Assembly (NCBI GenBank): GCA_025617745.1
Contig: CM046855.1
Coordinates: 13,175,880 to 13,239,879 of the forward strand
Reading direction: 5' to 3'
DNA: 64,000 nucleotides
From: Heliocidaris erythrogramma
Lineage: Eukaryota > Echinodermata > Echinoidea > Camarodonta > Echinometridae
Shown here in pieces: positions 1 through 10,036 of this stretch; within the stretch, counting starts at the first letter, position 1; each line of letters opens with the position of its first letter. The notes beneath the pieces were generated by a model. That model was not told the DNA's origin. It saw only the letters and a program-made list of their open reading frames with translations, and did no database searches. The translations under genes were made by a program, and so were the position numbers.

Positions 1-35
1 CTGAATAAGTTTGAGTTCGGCTGTCTGTATACTTC

Positions 36-265
36 TCAGCCATCCGTTTGCTCTGGCGTCTCTGTGCTCAAAGCCGTCTGTTGTTGGGACGCCGACCCAT
101 CGTACGGTGTCTTTCCTTGATCGAGTGGAGTCTTGTCCCCCTTGTCTTCCTCTTCACCTGCTACAACTGTCCACATGATACACTTCAGAGGTAGCTTTAT
201 GAGTGAGAAGACGACGTCTAGGATCGCCTCAATGCATGGTGCACAGCATGGACAGCAGATCTTAA
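36..265 (-). CDS. Exon 2 (last coding exon) of the small Cys-rich membrane protein
   Basis: On the minus strand an acceptor CATCTCTAG precedes the exon, whose first two bases complete a Leu codon with the C left by exon 1. The frame then reads KICCPCCAPCIEAILDVVFS and onward for 75 residues to TGA at 38-36. The downstream AG five bases later would give an early stop, so the upstream AG is preferred. The segment after the cysteine block (ILDVVFSLIKLPLKCIMW) is amphipathic to hydrophobic and may lie on the membrane. The C-terminal about 40 residues are polar (EEEDKGDKTP, then Q/T/S-rich). The 3' UTR runs off the left edge. Confidence 0.7.
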
Positions 266-745
266 CTAGAGATGAGTGACATAAAGATATAAGTGATATT
301 AGTATTTAATAGGCAATATTTCAATGTGACAGAAAATGATGACCTAAAAGCATTTTCATTTTAGAAATCGTTCTACATTATATTAAGTCAACAGTAACTA
401 AAATGCGCCCTTTACTTTAAAAGCTTTTGTATTTTTCACTCTTCGATATGTTCATTACAGTATTCTCTTTCTCTATCATCACCATCTTCGAATCCTTATT
501 TCGACCTTTCTTCCTTGTTCTTCTTTCTTTCTTTTCTTTCAATTTGTCATTCAAATAATATATTATACACATGGGTGACTACTTGCTGTTTCCGTTGCAA
601 TATCATTAAAAGGAATATAGAAACATATTTAATGGTAACTTAGATGTAACATTTTGATAGGCTACATGATTAGTCTGATAGGACTACAGTAACGGATGTG
701 TATATTTCTTTGAATTGGATTGAAATCTGCGTGGTATATACTTAC
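266..745 (-). other. Intron of the Cys-rich membrane protein gene
   Basis: A single 480-bp phase-1 intron with a GTAAGT donor and a TCTAG acceptor on the minus strand. It is AT-rich and carries a pyrimidine-rich patch on the plus strand (about 500-545). Nothing else is visible in it. Confidence 0.65.
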
Positions 746-881
746 GTGGACAGCATAATATACCGAGTACGATTCCTAAGAGACTGACTACGAGTAGAAT
801 GGGAAGGCAGATGATCACCAAAATGACCTTGAACATAACCACCACAACCTCTCCACAAGTCTGGGGACACTTGCAAGACAT
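746..881 (-). CDS. Exon 1 of a small Cys-rich single-pass membrane protein
   Basis: This exon starts at ATG 881 and encodes 45 residues plus one base. It ends at a good donor (CCAC then GTAAGTAT on the minus strand, phase 1). The protein begins MSCKCPQTCG and continues with about 28 strongly hydrophobic residues (roughly 13-42) rich in V, I and L, followed by LCCP. Joined to the exon at 36-265 it gives a 121-residue protein: a short Cys-rich N-terminus, one membrane segment, the block CCPLKICCPCCAPCIE, then an amphipathic stretch and a polar, acidic and Gln/Thr-rich tail. Clustered cysteines next to a membrane segment are often palmitoylated or bind metal; that is inference here. The family is not recognised. 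The phase match and the paralogous exon upstream (3482-3776) make it a likely real gene. Confidence 0.72.
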
Positions 882-923
882 CGTTCAAATCTTTAGAGTG
901 AAGACAAAACAAAATCTGTTAAG

Positions 924-930
924 TTTTATA
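924..930 (-). promoter_or_regulatory. Possible TATA box of the Cys-rich membrane protein gene
   Basis: The minus strand reads TATAAAA here, 43-49 bases upstream of the ATG at 881. A start site about 30 bases downstream would leave a 5' UTR of only 15-20 bases. This is position and motif only, and such AT-rich words are common in the window. Confidence 0.25.
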
Positions 931-1640
931 CGTGTAAAATGAAATGTTCGGTAAAGTTTATTGGCCATTGTATTGCATTATTTTAATTGCTGCCTGCTAA
1001 AGTTTTTACGATTTTAGTAGAATAATTTTAGAAAACCTACCGGTAGTTCAAAACGACACATCCGAACTTTCAGATGTTTATATTTTTAAGGCGCCATCCT
1101 GCAGGTTATACAGTGTTATATTATCATTGCGTCGGCTTTTACAAAACACACGACATAATAATTTGTCAATTTGCATTCATATTTGTAATTTTTATTTACA
1201 TATATAGCTTAATATCAAATGATGGATTAATCAGTCAAACCGTATAGGGTAAAAGTTGCATATTCATGAAGTAATATCATTACGATTTCTCAAAAGTATA
1301 ACTTGTGTGTTCCAAATGTACATGTACTGTATATTGTAAAAATGATAACTAACTCACAATTCAGTCACTCATAATGTTTGGATATTGATTGATCCTACCT
1401 TTATCGTTTAATTGATCCAAGTGAAAAATAGTACTGTTCCAAATGCTTTTTTAGGAAATTGTATCCGGTGGGAATAATGGAAAAATAATATCTCTCTATC
1501 TCTCCCGTCTGCTTCCTTGTTGTAACGATTCAATGTTAAAGGGAAAACAAGTGTCACCTTCCATTTGCTTTTGATTTCTAAAATATGCGGGCGATATTAT
1601 GAACGTAAACATGAGAATTAGCATTCTCTTTTACTCCATT
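931..1640. other. No gene seen: 5' flank of the Cys-rich gene
   Basis: AT-rich unique-looking DNA between the promoter of the Cys-rich gene and the pyrimidine tract. No supported coding exon or repeat was found. Confidence 0.5.
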
Positions 1641-1765
1641 CCTCCCTCTCCATGCGCTCTCTGTTTTTTTTTTTTCTCTCTCTCTCTCCCTCCCCCATCA
1701 TTTTCTTTAATCCCTTTTCAGAACCCCTCTCAGAACTCCTCCCCCCCCCCTCTCTCTCTCTCGCT
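1641..1765. repeat. Pyrimidine tract, (CT)n-like
   Basis: Nearly pure C/T on the plus strand with (TC)n runs, a T12 and a C10. It abuts the ATT tail of the SINE at 1766. Frames reading through it give Ser/Pro/Leu-rich strings that are artefacts of composition. Confidence 0.85.
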
Positions 1766-2155
1766 TAATAATAATAATAATAATAATAATAATGTCTATT
1801 TATATAGCGCTTTTCAGAAGTAAACTAATATCAAAGCGCTTTACATATTACGATACTATTATTACCCCGGTCCTCGGATTCTGACATGCCCGCACACAAT
1901 GTGTGCACTTTATCCGCTCCCTGGGGAGTATTCCAGCAAGAGCAGCACATGCAGTGGCGCTCAAATTGCTAAACAAACGACATTAACTTTCGCATCCTAC
2001 CGGGTACCCACATTTAACACCTGGGTGGAGAGTGGCAAATGTAGATTAACGTCTTGCCAAAGGACGCTAGTGGTGCGGTGGGATACGAACCCTGGACCTC
2101 GTGGTTCACAGTCCGGGGACTTATCCACTGATCCACTGATCCACAACACCTCTGA
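1766..2155 (-). mobile_element. tRNA-derived SINE, near full length, with (ATT)n tail
   Basis: Read on the minus strand, the head near 2150-2075 resembles a tRNA gene promoter: an A-box-like TGGATCAGTGGATAAG and a B-box-like GGGTTCGTATCCC. The body follows, then a 3' end reading AGCGCTATATAAATAGACA and an (ATT)n tail at 1766-1793. A second, more diverged copy lies at 49575-49915, and a 3' piece of the same type at 14330-14449. The B box, the tail and the repetition together make the SINE call firm. The tRNA source is not determined. Confidence 0.8.
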
Positions 2156-2265
2156 AGCTTGTCCTTCCTCTCTAAACCCTTCTCTCCCTCTCTCACCATC
2201 TCATCCCTCCCTATCTTTATCTTTCTCTCTATCTCTCTATCTATCTCTCTCAACCTTTCCACCCT
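2156..2265. repeat. Pyrimidine tract flanking the SINE head
   Basis: C/T-rich microsatellite with (TC)n and TCTA units directly after the SINE head. It has no coding value. Confidence 0.75.
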
Positions 2266-3481
2266 CGCGGTATAACCATTTCCTGCATAATATATAGACA
2301 CGCCACAGGTATATTATTCAGAAATTAAAACATTACCGCAAAGTTAATGCATAAATAAGGGCCAATATGCTCTTTTACCAAACATTTACTTTGCATACTT
2401 TAAAGTTCAAACTAATTTTATTGAACAATAAACATTTTTGAAAATACTGAACAATATCAAAGTTTTATGAATGATGTTAGCTATTATATACGTTATGTAT
2501 ATCGCGATGTACATGTTGAAAAATAAAGTATCATCAATAAACCATACAAGCATAACGACGACAGTAAGTGAGGAAACTGTTTGTATATTTGTATATTTTG
2601 AGCTTCAGTCGAGACTGCTATAATATAATTTGCATATATATTTATGTTAAATGTTTTAGCAAAATTAATGTGTGCTCTGATTAATAGTATAGAAGTGCGG
2701 GCATCCATATTTTGTTAGACATGAGCTTTCTTTGCAATGCGTCTAACCAATAGGAGGGTTATATATATAAGTTTGACAAGGATATCATTTCAGATTACAA
2801 TGTATTTAAAACTGCTAAATATTGTACATTGCATCTGTAAACAATCAAAATGATAATCATCAATAACAATATACCTGATTTTCTAATCCTAAATATAAAC
2901 CACTACACAAACATAACCCCTCAAACATGTCAATGGTGGTAAGCACAATTAATGACCACACATAGTGATGGTCAACATTTTCATTGAATAAAACAATAAT
3001 TTTTGCCTAAAAGTATTATTATGACGGGAAGTACTCATGGGCAACTAATAAAAACAAGAGTATTAACAAAGAAGTCATGAAATAAAGTGATCTCTTAACC
3101 TTGCTGGCTTTGTTGATATCTAGGGCATGTTATAGGCAATGGCGGTTAAGAAAAGGAATGATTGGCTATCATATTGAGTTATACTTTTATAAACAGAATT
3201 TAACTTTTTGTTCCATTAGTTTTACATTGAAATACGTACATTTTAATTTGCCTTCATGTATCTGCTCAGGAACATAACAATGGGAATGATTAACTTGAAA
3301 GCCAGTCATCATTTTTTTGTATGAATGATTCGAGTTTTCCTTTTCTCCTTGTTAACACGGTTTACTCTATTCGAATTAACTTTGTAAACTATGCCGTTCC
3401 AATCAGAATCAAATACCACACTCACATACCATTTAAAATACTCTTGAAATCAACAGGAAATATCACACAATGTTTTCATTT
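2266..3481. other. No gene seen: intergenic DNA between the two Cys-rich genes
   Basis: AT-rich sequence lying upstream of the first Cys-rich gene and downstream of the last exon of the second. No exon with matching splice signals was found. Confidence 0.45.
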
Positions 3482-3776
3482 TTAATCCTTATTCGTACTT
3501 CCATATTTCTCCGCCACTGCTGATTGTAGTAGACCAGTGACCTTTGGTCTCACTTTGATTGCATTGCTACGGACCCATTTTCTCGCCCCTGTGGTCGTTT
3601 CCGAATCCATGGAGCTAGGAGTCGATGTCGTCCTCATCAACTCATCATCGTCCAGGAGTTCAAGCTTATCACTTTCAACAGTTTTTGTGCATTCTCCCTC
3701 CGTTGACTTGAAAGCCTGAGGATTGATGATTCTCTGTATCCACTCAATGCACGACTGACAGTATGGGCAACACATC
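3482..3776 (-). CDS. Last exon of a second Cys-rich gene, paralogous to the first
   Basis: A strong acceptor (TTTCTTTTTATTTCCTCAG, minus strand) precedes a phase-2 exon. It reads MCCPYCQSCIEWIQRIINPQ and ends with STNKD before TAA at 3484-3482, giving about 97 residues. The start aligns with exon 2 of the neighbouring gene: both share CCPxCxxCIE with an amphipathic segment after it, and both end in a polar tail. This tail has an acidic patch (LLDDDE), a Ser/Thr-rich stretch and a basic stretch (KVRPK). The splice phase differs from the neighbour (2 against 1). The first exon, expected to carry the hydrophobic segment, should lie at higher coordinates on the minus strand. I could not identify it, so the gene is incomplete here. 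Confidence 0.6.
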
Positions 3777-4717
3777 CTGAGGAAATAAAAAGAAAATGAC
3801 TTAAGAGATTTAATCATCAATCCATGGAGCACCGATTAAATAATATTACTTTTAAACAGAACGCGGTATTACGATATAATAGTGTACCAGTTAACCATCA
3901 ATTTCAAATTCAATGATACCACCATAAAAGTAAAAAATGAAACATGGATGGTGCGAGAGAGTATGGAGATATGGAGATAGAGAGAGAGAGAGAGAGAGGG
4001 GGGGGGAGGGAGAGAGGGACAGGGTATATCAATAGAGGGAGTAATTGATAATTTCTTACCCTTTCGATGATTAAACTAAAAGCGAAAAATTTATCCTCCA
4101 AATTAGGAAGTGCAACCTGGTGAAATCTTCCCGATGATGACAATATCAATTACAAAGTAGAGTAAATGTATTGCTATCATAGACGTTATATGTTATTCGA
4201 TTTTCAAGCGCAAGTATATGGCGACAATGATACAATCATGTAGATCGATAACAAAGTTGTCTCGGTAATGCTGAGTACAAAATTACTAAAACCATGAAAT
4301 TTCAGACCGATTCTGAATATCTCTCTTCTGTTTGTTGGTGTTGAATGGTGTTGAATTAGCCCGAACAGAACCATAATGACCGTTCTTGTGGTAATTATGT
4401 AAGCCGTAACAAAGTGACCGTATGGCAACAGTTGGCCAATATTCACAGTCGTTTCATTTTCGAAGCTGTGTAGATTTTCGCTAAAGAACTTTTCATGTTT
4501 TAGGGCTTTCCTTTATACTAAAGCACACGACGCGGTGTGATTTTACATGGGTTATAGGGAAACCTATTATTATTTGTCATTTTTTAAAAATTACTATTAT
4601 ATATAATAGGTTACTTTCCTTGGGTGTATCTGAAAGTTACTCGAACTACAGTTGAAAAATTGTTGTGATACTGTCATAAATATTGAAAAGAAAAACACCG
4701 CAAGAACTTTTGATATA
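3777..4717. other. No exon identified; contains a (GA)n tract at about 3977-4020
   Basis: Probably intron of the second Cys-rich gene. A purine microsatellite (GAGA with a G run) sits near 3977-4020. A minus-strand reading at 4446-4210 has moderately hydrophobic patches but no consensus donor and no Cys motif, so it is not called as the missing exon. Confidence 0.4.
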
Positions 4718-4721
4718 TCAT

Positions 4722-4807
4722 CATGGGCGTCAATGGGGGACACACCTGGATGCAACAATAGGGTGTCCCCCACTTAAATAGAATTCCTGTGAGGATTGAC
4801 GCCCATG
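4722..4807. mobile_element. Short foldback element (about 86 bp)
   Basis: The ends are perfect inverted repeats, CATGGGCGTCAAT at 4722-4734 and its complement at 4795-4807. Inside these, GGGGGACACA pairs with TGTGTCCCCC-like sequence. It looks like a very short MITE or its collapsed remnant. No clear target duplication is seen. Confidence 0.5.
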
Positions 4808-5499
4808 TATATGATCATAGCGTCATGACTTAACATAAGTCCTTCTACTTGCACAATGATCAAGGCGGAAAAATGCAAAATATTAATGCCATTGTAGGAC
4901 ATTTAAGAAAAGGAACAATTAAAAAAAATCAATACAGTTTTCCTAGATGACAGCCAACTAAACAGGAAGAAAAAGGTCAACTCAATAGTGAATTAATCTG
5001 AAGATCTAAATTTGAAAGTTATCTGATATATAGCGTATTATACAGAGAAATATAAGAGAGAACACTTTCACTAATTCATGTGTTATAATATTGCCCCAGA
5101 GATAAAGAAGGCAATAAAATGTGTCGGAATGTCTGACTGTTAACTGGATCAATGCAGAATTTATCGTGAAAAGATAGCCCGCCCTCGTTGTAGTGCTGCT
5201 GTTTAGTTTGTTTTTACTCACTTCCCTATCTTCTACGTTTACCGCTGGTTGTCTATTTTAACAGCTATCACATTCCAAACTCAGCTAGTGCAATGGCCTC
5301 ATTACCATCATTACACATGAATAAAACTGAGGACATCCTCCAAGACTGTGTGGTTAATATTCATATACATTACAGGGGCCGCGGAGCGTTTTTGAAGGGG
5401 GGAGGGGCTGATTTGATTACACTGACAATTTTCGAACCTTTTCCGAGGTGTATGGAATAATAGGTTTGATCCAGATTCTGATGTGTACGGAAACATCTC
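4808..5499. other. No gene seen
   Basis: AT-rich DNA with a short G-rich patch (about 5376-5408) that resembles a fragment of a dispersed repeat. No supported exon. Confidence 0.4.
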
Positions 5500-6120
5500 A
5501 GTGCCATCTTACTTGACGACAAGACAAGATAATTTACCTTGTCAAGTCGACATAATATCATATCATTTCGACATGTAAAGATAACTTTCCTTATCATGTC
5601 CACTTATCAACGTTTACAAGTCGTCGATAGATTATCTTGCCAAGACAATTAATACAAAAATGGATGTCGACATGGCGAGATAGATTATTTTGCCAAGTGG
5701 ACTTAGTAAAAAGTTCAGTTGTCATGGCAAGACAGATTACTACGGAAGCATTAAAGTGCCATACTACTTGGCGACATAACTAGATATTTCATCTTGTCAA
5801 GTCGACTTAATATCCATATCATGTCAACTTAATATCCATATCATGTCGACAAGTAAAGATATTTAACTTACCATGTCGACTTATCAACTTTTATTAGTCG
5901 ACATCGCAAAAAAATTATTGTGAAGTTGACTTCACAAAAAGTTCATGTCGTACTTTTTGATAAGTCGACATGGCAAGTTAAATATCCTTACATGTCGACA
6001 TGATATGCATATTAAGTCGACTTGACCAGATGAAGTATCTCGTCATGTCGTCAAGTAGAATGGCACTATAACACTTCCTTATGTCGACTTGACCAGATGA
6101 AGTATCTCGTCATGTCGTTA
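5500..6120. mobile_element. Cluster of related foldback MITEs built from GTCGACATG-type units
   Basis: The best-defined copy spans about 5755-6067. It starts AGTGCCATACTACTTG and ends with the complement of AGTGCCATTCTACTTG, and the two arms pair through most of their length as successive AGTCGACTT and ATGTCGACA units. A related half copy begins at 5500 (AGTGCCATCTTACTTG). A third fragment at 6083-6117 exactly repeats 35 bases of 6016-6050. No transposase is encoded, so this is a nested or tandem group of non-autonomous DNA elements. Confidence 0.7.
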
Positions 6121-6319
6121 GTTTTGGTGTTCTAAGTCTGAATGCCATCGTGACCGGCCCCCATTCGTCAACCTGCATGTCTCAGGACATAGTTCTACTC
6201 TAAGAAATGCCAATCTTCTGCACATACCATGAATGTTGTAAAAATCAGAGTTATACAAACTATACAGTTCCTGCTAATGCGCTAATGCTCAATTCAGTTT
6301 GTTTCCTTCGTAAATTGAT

Positions 6320-7332
6320 ATACTTTGTCGCAAGTTGACTTCATCACTTGTTTATGCCATTGCACCTTTGAACTCCTTTCTTCTGTTTTCTTTAAGTCTC
6401 TTAATACTTTTTCTTTTCTTCTGCTTCTCCATATTTATTCTCATTTGCTCATTTCCTCATCTCTCACTCTCTCCTATCCTCTCTCTATTTCTTTTCTCTC
6501 CCTCCTCTCCTTCTTTTTCATTTCACTCTCCTATTTACCGTCTCAGTCTCTCTCTTTTTGTCCTTTCTCCTCTCTTATTTCTAATCCCGCTCTCCTATTT
6601 TCCGTCCTCTCTCTCTCTCTCTCCCTCTCTTATACTTAATTACCAATTGTAGATTTCTGAATGATAATAGAAACATTTCTGCTTTTTATGTTGAATTGTG
6701 GTTACAATATACTTCATTATTCAGTTTGTTTTCTCTTGACCGTTTTCTTATGCCATGCAGTTGCTATGCACTTTCATTTATTTTCTTATCAATGTTATAT
6801 GGTATTTCATGTTTGTTTTATTTCACTATAATCTTCACTTTATTTATGCTCTCAACTGAAATACATGTATTTTTTTTTAATACACAAAAATGATTATTTT
6901 AATATGCTATTATTAATCCAACGCTTTCTTGCCTTCTATGATAACATGACATATATATACTTTAAATATATATAAGCAATGGCATAGCATTTTATTAATT
7001 CTATAATTTTTCCCTTTTCACAACGGATTCCTCCTCTTTCTCTCTCTCTCTTTCTCTTTCTCTTTTCCAGCTTCTCCCTTTTCCCCTCTTTTGTCTGTCC
7101 TTAAAGTATAATTGCAAATAATTGTTTGTGTTTCTCATTAATTTGAAGTGCAATATCTTCCACGATTCATATTCATTTTCATTTCAATTTTTGTTCCTTG
7201 TTAGTTTAGTGATATGTATTGTATTTTTAATGTAACTTTTTAATGATGTAACTTTGTAAACTTTGCATGTATCAGTCTTTTGACTGTTTTACAAGCTTAT
7301 TTTATAAATAAACCGAAATGGATGAAAAAAAA
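6320..7332 (+). repeat. Pyrimidine-rich interval ending in AATAAA and a short poly-A; possible retroposed 3' end
   Basis: About 6370-6640 and 7020-7100 are strongly C/T-rich. The right end at 7308-7332 reads TAAATAAACC and a few bases later A10. That is what a retroposed transcript or a LINE 3' end would leave. No target duplication or coding remnant is visible, so the origin is uncertain. Hydrophobic open frames here are composition artefacts. Confidence 0.35.
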
Positions 7333-8105
7333 AAATAGTAAAATGTGAAGAGGAATTCACCCGTAACAGAAGGCCTATACATATAGGCAGTACAATATAC
7401 CTCGCCATTATTTATCAAAATTGTTATAAATTGTTTGATCGTATTCTATTATGTAACTAAGTTGTTGTTGGGGCATGCCCCACACAAGCATTGCTTTCTA
7501 TAGCATGCCCCTCTGTTTTAATATATATGTTTAGGTCAATAACGATTCTTTTCTTTCATTGTTATTGTTCTGTTCTCATTACCTTCATCTTCTTTGATGT
7601 ACAAACACATGGTCACTGAACCGATATGCATCGTGCAATGAAGAAGAAGAAAAATAAAGAAAAATAGTAATGCATTAATTGTTAAAGGCAAATGATCCAT
7701 GCAGTACTTGACATTAAGCCAGTGTACATAAAAGGAAATAAACACCGAAGCGTTAATTGCTTAATTTGCCCCGCACAAAGATGCCTACGAGCTTACGATG
7801 TGATGGTATTGTGCACCCTCATTTGCCTCATTAGAGACTCTCGTCCCTTTTCTTACAGTTTTTGAGGGGTTTAATATTTGGCGTAAATATTAACAAGTGC
7901 CGTATACTTGCACTTTATACTCTTTTGAAATGCAAAGGAAAAAAAAAAGGTTGTCTTATAAAAAATAAATATGAAAACTATTATGTTAATCAAACAATTA
8001 ATTCCTCATAAGATGTCAAAACTAAACGAAAACTGTGGTTTTACCCAACTGTTAATACTGTCTCTTGATGATTAATACATTTAATGTTTGATGCATTTTA
8101 AAAGA
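7333..8105. other. No gene seen
   Basis: AT-rich intergenic DNA without recognisable exons or repeats. Confidence 0.4.
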
Positions 8106-8109
8106 ATAA

Positions 8110-8207
8110 TATGCAGGGCCCTCAGGGAGAACAGTATTTAGTACTGATGAGGCTACCCTGCGTAAACAAGACATATTATTATAATAATAATAATTATTAT
8201 TATTATA
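8110..8207 (+). mobile_element. Probable LINE or SINE 3' end with (ATT/AAT)n tail
   Basis: The stretch GGGCCCTCAGGGAGAACAG through CTACCCTGCGTAAACAAGAC is followed directly by an ATT/AAT microsatellite. That layout is typical of a retroposon 3' end in invertebrates. I judge it by layout; no coding part is attached. Confidence 0.4.
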
Positions 8208-8830
8208 GAACAGTTCTTAAAAAGAGGGAAATGAAAATAACAAATCTATGTTCCTTTCATGCCCTATTTCCATTCATATATTACTCCTAAACGTATTAAT
8301 TCATCGTTGTATGAGATGTTTTATCATTCAGTTATATGTTTATGCAGCTTACATGTCCAGTATTAATGAAAGAAAAAACTTTGAAACTAAGAGGCCAAGA
8401 CACATTATTTTCCCCAATAGAAAAGGGGAATAAGCAATGTCGTATTGATCAGAATGCTAATACGAATTCCAATTTGCGAAAGTTAATGAACACGAACTAC
8501 TATGTTTTAAACGAGGGATCGAATAAAATGCGATATTAACCCATGATTAATGATTTGAAACCATTTCAGCATGAAATATGACCCCATTCCGTGGCGTCTC
8601 TGCTCCACGGCAACAGGTTGATTCGCTGTCATCTAATAAAAACATGTCCCTCTGAAAAATTCTCCAAATCTCCCAATTATTTGAATATTTAGATTAGTAT
8701 TTGCTATAATTGTACACAAATTGTGTATGAAATTATATTCAAATAATTTGAATAGTACTTTAGTAGCATTAGTTGGTCATAATAATTCAAATTGTGAAAA
8801 TACTTGAATTTCTGAACACCGAAATGTTAG
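8208..8830. other. No gene seen: distal 5' flank of the secreted-protein gene
   Basis: AT-rich DNA with no supported exon. Confidence 0.4.
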
Positions 8831-8835
8831 GTCAT

Positions 8836-9125
8836 GTTTGGTGATTGGAACAGCCCAACGTTACGCACGGTTCTGGTATGCTGGAGCTTCATGGTTCCAG
8901 TACGGCGTCGTGTATGCGATCGCGATCGAATCATTTTCAAACGAGCTACCACCACTTGCACCCCGGGCCCTGTAGAAACGTTCAGCTCTAGAATTGTGTA
9001 ATAATACGCCTCTGTTATCCACTACTGAAATCTCTGATATTATATTCTGTTGAAAAGGGGACATTTACTTTGTGAACTTTGCTAGAATGTGGTTTTACAC
9101 TGTAAGTGAACGTGGTAGTCAAATA
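8836..9125 (+). promoter_or_regulatory. Probable promoter and 5' UTR region of the secreted-protein gene
   Basis: This block is noticeably richer in G+C and CpG (for example GCGATCGCGATCG near 8917) than its surroundings and leads into the signal-peptide exon. An in-frame upstream ATG lies at 9087 (MWFYTVSERGSQI...), but the ATG at 9126 gives a cleaner signal peptide. A consensus donor ACT|GTAAGT at about 9102 lies before the chosen start and could mark an alternative 5' exon. No TATA box is evident and the start site is not defined. Confidence 0.3.
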
Positions 9126-9215
9126 ATGGCTCTGACTGAGGCGCTCGTTGTCTTGTTGATACTCCAGCAAGCCGAAGCTCTGGCGTCGGTAGGGCAGTCG
9201 GGCACCGCTGGTGCG
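9126..9215 (+). CDS. Exon 1 of a secreted or membrane protein: signal peptide
   Basis: The exon encodes MALTEALVVLLILQQAEA and then LASVGQSGTAGA, 30 codons ending at a GCG|GTAAGTGG donor in phase 0. The first 18 residues form a textbook signal peptide with a hydrophobic core (ALVVLLIL) and small residues before a likely cleavage site after AEA. The in-frame ATG at 9087 would add 13 polar residues in front and is less likely to be used. Phases agree with the exons at 16263, 19635 and 55383. The 154 residues visible hold Cys 33, 65, 71 and 122 and sequons NLT (47) and NDT (75), as expected for an extracellular beta-rich domain. I do not recognise the family. Parts of exons 3-4 faintly recall reelin sub-repeats, too weakly to name it. 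Confidence 0.72.
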
Positions 9216-9979
9216 GTAAGTGGTATAATTTATTGATTTGATTCATTCTTATTTCTGAATTATCAGTTTTGCATTTGCTCTTTTGAATAATATATATAAA
9301 GAAAGTAAACGTACACTGCTTTGTCCACATCTATCCCATCACACATCTATATAAAAACATTTATATTAATTGGATGGTTCTGAATGGGATACCAGACTCC
9401 AGAGAATATGCCCTAACCATGCTAACGAGTGCAATATTTTCTGGTATTCCATGAAATAAAGCCATCCAATATAATTACTATTATCTATACCCTACAGAAT
9501 GATTTAGAACTTAATAAAAATCAGTTCACCAACCATATTCAGTTAATAGAGCCCCTCATCATACTTCATTGTGATCACACAAGTTTGACTTACCGGTAAC
9601 TTCTTTATGATGCCATGTGCGTATGTGTGTATGCGTTGCATTATTTGCGCGCACGCAAACAGACCAGACAAAATATGGCATAATATTGCACGGCAAGTTT
9701 AGTACTGTAGCCAATGGGGAATTCAGCGTTCCATGCAATATCCTCTCATATTGCACGCGCAAATCATGCGGACAAAAATATGCGTTTTTAATGTGCCGCT
9801 AAAATTCCTTATATAGGTAATAATCAGGTATATTGAATGTAAATATTTTTTGTGATATCTACTATATTTTGTAGAAAATATTGATACATGCAGGCTTGTA
9901 AATGTTACGAACATTATTACATATACTATAGTTTGTTAGCTGTGAATAACATCGTTATGTGTTCTCGCTCTTAGTGATA

Positions 9980-10036
9980 TCAATGATGATGATGATAGTA
10001 ATAATAATGATAATCACTATCATCATCATCATCATC
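9980..10036. repeat. (ATG/ATC)n microsatellite
   Basis: Imperfect GATGAT, then AATAATG, then ATCATC runs that read as a foldback of trinucleotide units. Confidence 0.7.

Noticed and set aside
4204-4446. Minus-strand frame with hydrophobic patches as exon 1 of the second Cys-rich gene
   Set aside because: No ATG at a suitable place, no GT donor in the right phase and no Cys motif like that of the neighbouring exon 1.
6325-6652. Long Ser/Leu/Phe-rich open frames
   Set aside because: They are translations of a pyrimidine-rich tract, with overlapping frames equally open and no splice or start context.
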